From contig NC_070561.1 of NCBI RefSeq assembly GCF_026914185.1, forward strand, positions 5,952,001-6,016,000: a stretch of 64,000 bases of DNA. The letters run 5' to 3'. Position numbers and translations under genes: made by a program. The notes under the pieces are model-generated. The model worked only from the letters and a program-made list of their open reading frames with translations. It was not told the DNA's origin and searched no databases. Shown one piece after another: positions 57,401 through 64,000 of the stretch (the first letter of the stretch is position 1; each line of letters starts with the position of its first letter). The DNA is from Puccinia triticina (lineage: Eukaryota > Basidiomycota > Pucciniomycetes > Pucciniales > Pucciniaceae).

Positions 57401-58120
57401 TGTTAGTTTCCAACACAACCCAGCCTTGATTTATTGGTGAGTGACTAGTGTTGAAACTTGTGCGCATTTGTGCACATCCCTGGTGCAACTCGTTTTCTTG
57501 CGCAGCAACTATCAACGGTCTATCATCAATCCAGACCTAAGTACAATTCCTCTCAGATATTTGCCCGTGTATTCCTCAGCATCAATTGATCTCTCTTGAC
57601 ACAACCTTAATCCTCACATCTCGATTCGATCAACTTCATGACCTCAAGATCAAGACTCTTTATTGGCAATTCACCGCCGACCTTTTCTTTCCTGCGCTTA
57701 CAAAAAAGCACCGACAAAGCCTTAACTTGGACAGCCTATTTGGCTTGCAACTTGGTGAGAAATGGACCCTTGCATTTTTGGATCTATTCAACAGCACTCA
57801 GTCACCAATACTAATACCCCCTTTCTTTTAGTTATAGTCTTAGATATTTGTCAATTCCTTATTCCTTTATTCATTCCCATCTGTTATCTATTGTCATAGG
57901 GTTTGTTTCTTTCATTCATGATCCACAACTAATCCACTTACACTCTTTAGTTTTATCCTATCACTCTCAACTCTACACCTACATTGTTGTCCCCTGAATT
58001 ATCAGTGCTTTTTATCCAGGGTTGGTTTCCTTTCTTTTTCACATTTGGTTCACAACATCATCTCATGTTTAATTCTGTTTTAGTTCTGGTTTTGGTTTTT
58101 GCTTAATTCAGTCATAGGTC
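57400..58120. other. No gene seen
   Basis: T/C-rich plus strand with short frames only. The longest (57586-57831) starts MISLDTTLILTSRFDQLHDL; it has no recognised motif, but its composition is protein-like. Confidence 0.4.
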
Positions 58121-58126
58121 CATTAA

Positions 58127-58432
58127 CTAGCAATCTTTCCAAGTTCTGACAAAAAAAACTTCAACCAATTGTTGATCAACTCTTTCCGGACCGGAATGGT
58201 GAATCCCAACACCAAACTGGAGGATGTCTTTAAGGCCGGAATCTTTGACGTTTTTGGTTGTTTCCATTAGAATCTCCCAAGTGGCTAGTTTTCTTGACAT
58301 AAATTTACCAACTTCAGCTCGCTGGATACTGGCTTCTTTCATGTTTTTGGCAGTTTGAGTGGTCTTACTTGAAGAGTGGACAAAGATGATGACTAGTGGG
58401 CTGTACCTTGTGAGAGCCTTCAGGCAATTCAC
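58127..58432 (-). pseudogene. Fragment of a Ski2-like (Brr2/Slh1/ASCC3-type) RNA helicase
   Basis: The minus-strand frame reads SPLVIIFVHSSSKTTQTA, the counterpart of the QVMVFVHSRKET-type start of the second RecA domain. It then reads LKDILQFGVGIHHSGPERVD and QQLVEVFF, the HHAG/R-DR motif region of Ski2-like helicases. The usual next motif (CTATLAWGVNLPA type) is missing, because the frame ends right after VRTWKDC. Alanine and methionine are replaced in the HHAGM core. It is therefore a short fragment of one domain, not a gene. Which Ski2-like protein it came from cannot be settled. It may have been carried in by a transposon or left by decay of a host gene. Confidence 0.6.
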
Positions 58433-60215
58433 ACTTCTTGTTGGTCCTTGTTTGAGAGCCTTGACCGGGCTCCTGTGCGCGGATGCTGAGCTTGAATCTT
58501 CACAAGGAGGCCATTGGATAGGAAAGGGTTTGTCGGGGACGGCAGGGTAGCTTGGGGAGGCTTGTCCAAAAATTGGATCGAGGGCAGCCGGGGTTGTGGA
58601 AGCTGGTCAGCAGGGAAAGCATAGGAGTTGCGGGGCGTACAGCCGCTGAAAGGCCAAGCAAGACACTAGATGGCGGGGAACAAGGGAGGGCTGTAGGCTG
58701 ATGAAAGGCTGTCAGGACTGCGGGTCCAAGATCCTAGGAATAAAAGACAGGGGGCTGTTGTCCCCTCAAACAACCGTCCGTCCGCTTGAGCCATGAAAAA
58801 TGATGAAGGGGGCCGGTTGTTTGGCTAGTGCTGATTTTGGGATGCCGGTTGGGAGGGTGATGATGAGCATTGGTTGGTTTGCCAAATAGGGCTGTCAAGC
58901 CAACAGGTGTGGCAGCCATAGGGCTGACAAATGATTTGGCTATAGGAACCTTAAATAGGAGGCGGTCTTTGTGGGTCTTATTTCCCCCAGGGAAAGTGGA
59001 CCAGTCAATCAGATGAGGTGGATTTTTGAACACTCATTTCAACTTCTTTCCCGGATGATTTGGCAGTAGCTGGGGCCGAGTCCTGGTCATAGCCATTGAA
59101 GAATTTGGAGAAGAGGCCAGAAGAGGACGGGGGTTGGTCTTGTTATTGGATTAATTGGCAGAGGCAGTTGGAACTGGGGCGGACAACACAAGAAGCTTGA
59201 GATTAGTGATGATGCATTTGCACTGCTGATTGGAGACAAAGTTAACCAAAAACCTGGTGGCATGCAGGGCTGTAACTACTAAACTGACACAGCTTCTTTG
59301 ATTACAATTTCATTCCTTTATCTTGTGCACCAACAGTTCTGAAAAGGATATATTTTGTTTTCACACTTGTGGGACTTTGGAAATGCAATTGATCATTAAA
59401 AAATTGAAAGAAAATTATTCCACCGCACTAGATAATAATAAGAGGGAAAATGACAAATTTTCTTATTAACATCTTGCAAGGCAGTGGCAGGGAAGCCCAA
59501 GCGCTTGGGAACATTTAGGATTTTTTCACCTCCTGAATGGGAGTTGAGCCATCCACTCTGCCTCAGGTTGTTGGGAGGACCCTCTGAGCGGTGGTCACGC
59601 GCTTGATGTGCACCTCTCTCTAGGGTAGTGTGCTGCGTAACACTTTCAATGCTTCTTTGCATCTAGGGAATCCTGGAAGCCAGGGAGTGGCTTCCCGAGA
59701 TTCCTGTGTACAGGTTGAGGGAGAGGGCTGCAACATAAAGTTGCAGAGAGAAACCGCCTCGCTTCCTCTGCCCATCCCTGCGGTAGAGCAAGGGCCTGAT
59801 CATCTTGGGTAGAGAATCCTAGTGCCTCGACATACCGGAGAAAGGGGGGAGGGGAAGCAAGGTCAATAACCCTCCTCTCCAGAGCAGCACACACGGGAGT
59901 TTGACGGCAAGGGTGTAAGACCCTCACCTTGTGTTCTAATTCTGCCATAATTGGCCTAAATTCAGACCTTTCTGGACTTTTCTGTTATGGGTGGGTGGGT
60001 GGTACTAAAAATTTATTTTCCGGATGTGGAGCGATGGACCGGAAAATTTTTAGGGAATGGAACTTGAGTAGGCTGTGAGTAGAGGGATCCTAGGAGGAGG
60101 GGAGGGAATGAGGACTCGGTGAGGCTTCTGACCCTTGGTCCGAGTCTGAGCCTCCCCTTATTTGGTTCCTCCCTGTACTTGCTACGGCAGCGCCTACTTG
60201 TTAGATTGCTTGGCT
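58433..60215. other. No supported gene
   Basis: Open stretches occur on the minus strand (58734-59033, 59396-59662, 59646-59948) without motifs. The frame upstream of the helicase fragment (about 58433-58580) is open and polar, and may be a fused unrelated piece. Confidence 0.4.
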
Positions 60216-60217
60216 AT

Positions 60218-60541
60218 TCAAGCCCTTTGCTGTACTCCCGGTATGGGGACAGGTCTCCCTTCCGCCTGCTTGCGTGGTGTAACGGCCCGTGGACCAATCC
60301 CACCTCCGGTTGCACTTGCGGTAAAACAACAATGTGCACTAAAGTCTAGGACAAGGTATTTAGCAAGATCATAATGAGAAACACGGACAGGATTGAGACC
60401 ACTTGGGGAAAAGAAAGCAGAATCTATGATGGAGCAGATATATGCATTGGTTCTCTTCCAAACTGGTTCAAGGATCTGTTCAGGGGAAGGAGGCTGGAGA
60501 AAGTTCACCTTGGCTACAATTGAAAGAAATAAGAAAGCCAT
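60218..60541 (-). CDS. Coding-like fragment, unknown
   Basis: The frame contains FLQPPSPEQILEPVWKRTN, AYICSIIDSAFFSPSGLNPV and SHYDLAKYLVLDFSAHCC. The composition is protein-like and no low-complexity sequence explains it. It lies on the same strand as another such fragment at 60800-61002. I do not recognise either, and no intron joining them was proven. Confidence 0.3.
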   Translation of the reverse strand: MAFLFLSIVAKVNFLQPPSPEQILEPVWKRTNAYICSIIDSAFFSPSGLNPVRVSHYDLAKYLVLDFSAHCCFTASATGGGIGPRAVTPRKQAEGRPVPIPGVQQRA

Positions 60542-60789
60542 GGATGCTGGTATAATTGAGCGGTCAGAGGGAGTGGTAGAAGACCCCTAACTCCAGCCAC
60601 ACAGAATGAAGTTATCAGTAGATAAAATGGTCAAGAGGTATACCTGGAAGGTATCTTCGACCATTCTTCTGAATGAAAAACTGAATCCTGTTGTGCTTGA
60701 TGCATACTACAGCAGGCTTTGAGAATAGCATATGCAAAAAGCATTTCATGAATCGTCTCAACCAACTTGTCTGGTGATGAGAAACTGGT

Positions 60790-61002
60790 CTTGAGGTCTT
60801 TTTATTTGGCAGAGTTCTGGGAACCATCCATGATTTCAGAGGTAGATTGAGGATTGTTGAGGCATTGAATGAAATAATTGATGATTGAAATTTCAAGTTC
60901 AAGGGACTTGCCAGGGTTATCTGGTGCAATGTAAACCAGGAGAGCGTTGATGTCCTTGGAGACAAGTGAAATGGCCTGGAAGATAACTGATACCCACATC
61001 AA
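60790..61002 (-). CDS. Coding-like fragment, unknown
   Basis: It reads SVIFQAISLVSKDINALLVY, then PDNPGKSLELEISIINYFIQ, then STSEIMDGSQ. A second register just downstream (about 60690-60780) continues with DKLVETIHEMLFAYAILKAC. Together they look like one helical protein with a frameshift. It may be an exon of a gene shared with 60218-60541. No family recognised. Confidence 0.35.
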
Positions 61003-61109
61003 CTTGATTTTTTCAGAGGGGTAACAGAATAGGTAAAAAATTAGATAGAGCCCTGATCCATATCTTGTTTGGTTTGTCTAATGTCTTGCAGAGACTGTAA
61101 AATGAAGAT

Positions 61110-61180
61110 GTGTCTGGTGAGAGTCGAACTCACAACCTCAGCTATGCTGAGACACATACTAGAGTGCTGCCTTTACCAAC
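61110..61180 (-). tRNA. Class II tRNA-like sequence, 3' part (split gene)
   Basis: On the minus strand it gives the D loop with GTTGGTAA and D stem AGGC. An anticodon region follows, then the long variable arm CTCAG-CATAG-CTGAG and the T arm GTGAG-TTCGACT-CTCAC. The 3' acceptor strand is CAGACAC, with TTTT 8 nt downstream (61102-61099), as expected of a Pol III terminator. The 5' part lies beyond a 1.33-kb insertion (62514-62525). The long variable arm indicates Leu or Ser type. The anticodon stem is imperfect and appears one base short, so the anticodon is not called. It could also be a tRNA-derived SINE head. Confidence 0.6.
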
Positions 61181-61182
61181 TA

Positions 61183-62511
61183 GCACCACCCGCAAATGGG
61201 TATGGTTTCCTCCGCAGCCACACCCAGTCGTTTTCGCGCGGAACTCGTGCGCCCCCCCGAAAACTTGTGCGGCCCCCGGACCCCCTAGCTGCATATCATT
61301 CGGGGTGCTTGTGGGGCCGACCAGTCATCAAGGCATACACCTTGATGACCATCTCAATTGAACGGTCATCAAGGTGTATGCTTTGATGACCGGTCGGCTC
61401 TTGATGACCGGAGCCGGCCGGTCATCAAGGCATACACCTCGATGACCGTCTCAATTGAACGGTCATCGAGGTGTATGCCTTGATGACCGGTCGGCTCCGG
61501 TCATCAAGGACCTCAATGACCTCAATGACCTCAATGACCGGAGCCGGCCGGTCATCTGGATACCACACCTCAATGACCGTTCTTGATGACCATCTCAATT
61601 GAACGGTCATCGAGGTGTATGCGTTGAAGACCGGTCGGCTCCAGTCATCAAGGTACCTAAATATGTACCTCAAGGGCCAGCCAGCTGGCCGGTCATCGCG
61701 GTGTATCAATGACCAGAGCTGACAGTTCATCAACGCATACACCTCGATGACCGGAGCTGACCGGTCATCGAGGTGTGGTATCCAGATGTGCAGCTGGCTC
61801 CGGTCATTGAGGTCCTTGATGACCGGAGCCGACCGGTCATCAAGGCATAAACCTCGATGACCGTCCCATTGAGACGGTCATCGAGGTGTGGTATTCAGAT
61901 GACTGGCCGGCTCCGGTCATTGAGGTCCTTGATGACCGGAGCCGACCGGCCATCAAGGCATACACCTCGATGACCGTTCAATTGAGACGGTCATTGAGGT
62001 GTGGTATCCAGATTACCGGCCGGCTCCGGTAATTGAGTTCATTGAGGTCCTTGATGACCGGAGCCGACCGGTCATCAAGGACCTCAATGACCGGAGCCGG
62101 CCAGTCATCTGAATACCACACCTTGATGACCGTTCAATTGAGATGGTCATTGAAGTATACAGATGACCGGCCGGCTCTGGTCATCGAGGTTTATGCCTTG
62201 ATGATTCGTTGGCTCTGGTCATCAAGGTACTATGTACCTCAATGACCAGCCAGCTGGCCGGTCATTGAGGTTTATGTATACCTCGATGACCGTTCAGATG
62301 GTGATTGAGGTACATTTATACAACCTCAATGACCAGCCAGCTTGCCGGTCATCGAGATTTATGCTGATGACCCGTCGGCCCCACAAGGACCCCGAATGAT
62401 ATGCAGCTAGGGGGTCCGGGGGCCGCACGAGTTTTCGGGGGGCCGCGCGAGTTCCGCAGGAAAACCACTGGGTGTGGCTGCGGAGAAAACTACACCCGTT
62501 CGCGGGTGGTG
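61183..62511. mobile_element. Inverted-repeat element (1329 bp) flanked by TA, inserted in a tRNA-like gene
   Basis: Arms of about 150-170 bp are complementary. The left arm has GCACCACCCGC, TCCGCAGCCACACCCAGT, CCCCCGGACCCCCTAGCTGC and ATATCATTCGGGGT. The right arm has the reverse complements, ending GCGGGTGGTG. TA lies at both borders (61181-61182, 62512-62513). The interior is an array of GGTCATC/GATGACC-based units. TA flanks suggest Tc1/mariner-type insertion. It has no coding capacity. Confidence 0.85.
61320..62370. repeat. Array of GATGACCG / CGGTCATC inverted units
   Basis: About 25 blocks of GGTCATCRAGG, TGTATGC, CCTTGATGACCGG and CCGGAGCCGGCCGG alternate in both orientations. Every neighbouring pair can therefore form a hairpin. 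TCAATTGAACGGTCATC recurs several times. The array fills the interior of the TA-flanked element. Confidence 0.9.
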
Positions 62512-62513
62512 TA

Positions 62514-62525
62514 GGCTACAGACGC
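62514..62525 (-). tRNA. Class II tRNA-like sequence, 5' part (split gene)
   Basis: The minus strand reads GCGTCTG-TA-GCC. GCGTCTG pairs with CAGACAC of the 3' part at six of seven positions, TA is the usual pair at positions 8-9, and GCC starts the D stem. Dropping the insertion and one TA copy restores D stem GCCT/AGGC and gives an 85-nt molecule. Confidence 0.55.
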
Positions 62526-62755
62526 TTGTGGCTGCCAGCTGGGTGGTTGGTTGGTAGTGCTCATGGGTCAATCCGACAGCCCTCCATACTGTGGTGATAC
62601 ATCATGGTAGCAGACTAACAGACAACTCAACATGTATTTCTGGTATTCACTTGGAAATCTCCAGATATCTGGTTTGTAGAAAGGTTCATTCAGGTGAGGT
62701 TAGAGAACATCAGGTCCTAATGATTCAGAATTAATTTTTATCAATAAAAACATAA
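62526..62755. other. Short spacer, nothing recognised
   Basis: Non-coding sequence upstream of the tRNA-like 5' end on the minus strand. No SINE-type tail or repeat was noticed. Confidence 0.4.
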
Positions 62756-63286
62756 TTAATTTTTTACCCATGCTTGTAGGAAATGCTGCTTACCCTGTTT
62801 TCTCAATTTCTGAACCCATGATGTGGTTGTAACTTCAGCATGGTTGATCTTAATTCTTGATGAAATTACACTACTGTACTCTGTAACATGTTTCATTCCA
62901 ATGGTACAAGCAGAGTAAAGCTGATGAAAAGATTCAAGTGCCATTTTGTATCCATCATAGCCAAGGGAGCTGTTGTAAATCTGGTGTATTGGGGAAAGAC
63001 CATCTCTGTACTTCATTGTGATGAGATGGTTGGTAGGCACTTCTGGTTTTCTAGGAATTTCAACATTCTGGTTTATTTCTTGATTTTGAGTGACAGGAAT
63101 CATACTTTCAATGTTTGATTGTGTTTTTTTTGGCTGAGCTTGATTGTGGTGCCTTTTGAACAGCATCTTTATTTCCAGAGAGTTTTGACTTGTGTGTGTT
63201 GATGTATTTGGGAGAACAGCCTGTATCATAATTTGGATAATCTTGGGAAGCTGCACCAGGAAAATAAAATAGTCAGTTAATGACAA
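62756..63286 (-). CDS. Hypothetical 176-codon frame
   Basis: It starts MSLTDYFIFLVQLPKIIQIM and is rich in Asn, Gln, Lys and Ser, with a middle section HQIYNSSLGYDGYKMALESF. No domain is recognised. AT-rich sequence lowers the weight of the open frame, but this is the longest frame in the right 5 kb and it lacks simple repeats. It may be an exon or a chance frame. Confidence 0.25.
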   Translation of the reverse strand: MSLTDYFIFLVQLPKIIQIMIQAVLPNTSTHTSQNSLEIKMLFKRHHNQAQPKKTQSNIESMIPVTQNQEINQNVEIPRKPEVPTNHLITMKYRDGLSPIHQIYNSSLGYDGYKMALESFHQLYSACTIGMKHVTEYSSVISSRIKINHAEVTTTSWVQKLRKQGKQHFLQAWVKN

Positions 63287-63404
63287 GTGACATTACACCA
63301 GCTCCAGCCAGCTAGCCACCATCTATTCAATATCCATCCACTATCTACCCCAATCTCCCAACCATCTCCTCAACTTCCAAAATTTACCAAGGATGTCCTG
63401 TTTA

Positions 63405-64000
63405 TTTTTTGATGAGCCCAACTGATCCTCAGTTCTGTCCAGCTGATACTCAGCTTTGGTACCCAGCTCATACTCAGCTTTTCTGCCCAGCTCATACTCA
63501 GCTTTTTCAAGCAGGTCACTCTCAGAATTGGAACAAAGCCTTTTGACCAGTCCTTCCTTGCCCAGGTGATGCTCAGCTTTCTACTAGTCCTGGTGCAGCT
63601 GATGCTCAGCTTTGTACCAGTCCTTGTTCAGCCTTCTCCTAGTCCTTCCCCAGCTGATGCTCAGCTTTGGCCCAGTCCTGGGCCAGCTGGCCAGCTGATG
63701 CTTAGCTTGCTGAGTATCTGCTGAGCCAGGCCAGATAAAAAGATGGGAATCAGCTTGGACAGGATCAGAGCTGAAAATAAGCTAGGCTAGAGCCAAAGAT
63801 GAGCATCAGCTGAGCCACAGTCAAGGCTGAGAATCAGCTGTTCCAGGGCCAAAGATGATCATCAGGTGGCCAGTTCCAAAGCTGAGCATCAGCTGGGCCA
63901 GGGGAAAAGCTGAGCATCAGCTGAGCCAGGGTAAAAGCTGAGCATCAGCTGGGCCAGGGCCAAAGCTGAGCATCATCTGGTTTTTTCACATTGAGTGCTT
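63405..64000. repeat. Mirrored minisatellite, CAGCTGATGCTCAGCTTT / AAAGCTGAGCATCAGCTG
   Basis: Up to about 63715 units on the plus strand read CCCAGCTGATGCTCAGCTTTG. From about 63750 to the window end the same unit appears as its complement, CAAAGCTGAGCATCAGCTGG. The whole is a large imperfect palindrome made of about 20 units. It continues past the window. Confidence 0.9.

Noticed and set aside
61110..61180. Assigning an anticodon (Leu-TAG or AGT) to the split tRNA
   Set aside because: The anticodon stem-loop is one base short and poorly paired, so the register of the loop is uncertain.
61320..62370. CRISPR-like array
   Set aside because: The units are inverted and variable, without unique spacers, inside an inverted-repeat element of a eukaryote.
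62560..62600. GGGTCAATCCGAC as a second tRNA T arm
   Set aside because: No TTCNA loop and no matching D arm or acceptor stem nearby.

Overview
The window is eukaryotic and very rich in transposons. It most likely comes from a basidiomycete, and a rust fungus (Pucciniales) fits best. That is inferred from short introns (52-79 bp) with GT..AG ends and CTAAC/CTGAC-type branch sites, from a DIRS-like reverse transcriptase remnant, a hAT transposase remnant and a Helitron RepHel gene of fungal type. I see no intact host protein gene, no rRNA, no CRISPR array and nothing bacterial.

Layout. 1-9.1 kb: decayed retroelements on the minus strand, namely a gag/protease relic running off the left edge and a DIRS-like gag/RT/RNase H relic at 4.7-9.0 kb. 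9.1-12.8 kb: no clear gene. 12.8-47.5 kb: five Helitrons, all on the plus strand, at 12804-16979, 17060-19394, 23069-30264, 30323-34785 and 37636-47470. A sixth, on the minus strand, lies at 52228-55209. Together they fill about 48% of the window. All twelve ends fit the Helitron rule: insertion between A and T, 5' TC, and 3' hairpin followed by CTAG. Four of the five plus-strand copies form two head-to-tail pairs separated by only 80 and 58 bp. A hAT transposase pseudogene (35.3-37.25 kb, minus) lies between the fourth and fifth Helitrons. 47.5-52 kb: small inverted-repeat elements and a 1.35-kb near-perfect palindrome. 55.2-64 kb: gene-poor, with a Ski2-like helicase fragment, a tRNA-like gene split in two by a 1.33-kb inverted-repeat element, and a mirrored minisatellite at the right edge.

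The main object is the 9.8-kb Helitron at 37636-47470. It carries a four-exon RepHel gene (1422 codons; Zn-finger/Rep plus Pif1-like helicase) with one in-frame TAG, and the first His of its HUH motif is replaced by Pro. On each side of RepHel lies an accessory gene. The two accessory genes resemble each other in motif order and share two intron positions, so they look like a duplicated gene, possibly OB-fold ssDNA-binding. The five other Helitrons lack RepHel but share its termini. Most also share a 5' block of about 450 bp containing a conserved box and a TATA-like site, so they look like non-autonomous relatives with unrelated cargo. The Helitron at 37636 jumped into a small hAT-like MITE, whose halves can be matched on either side.
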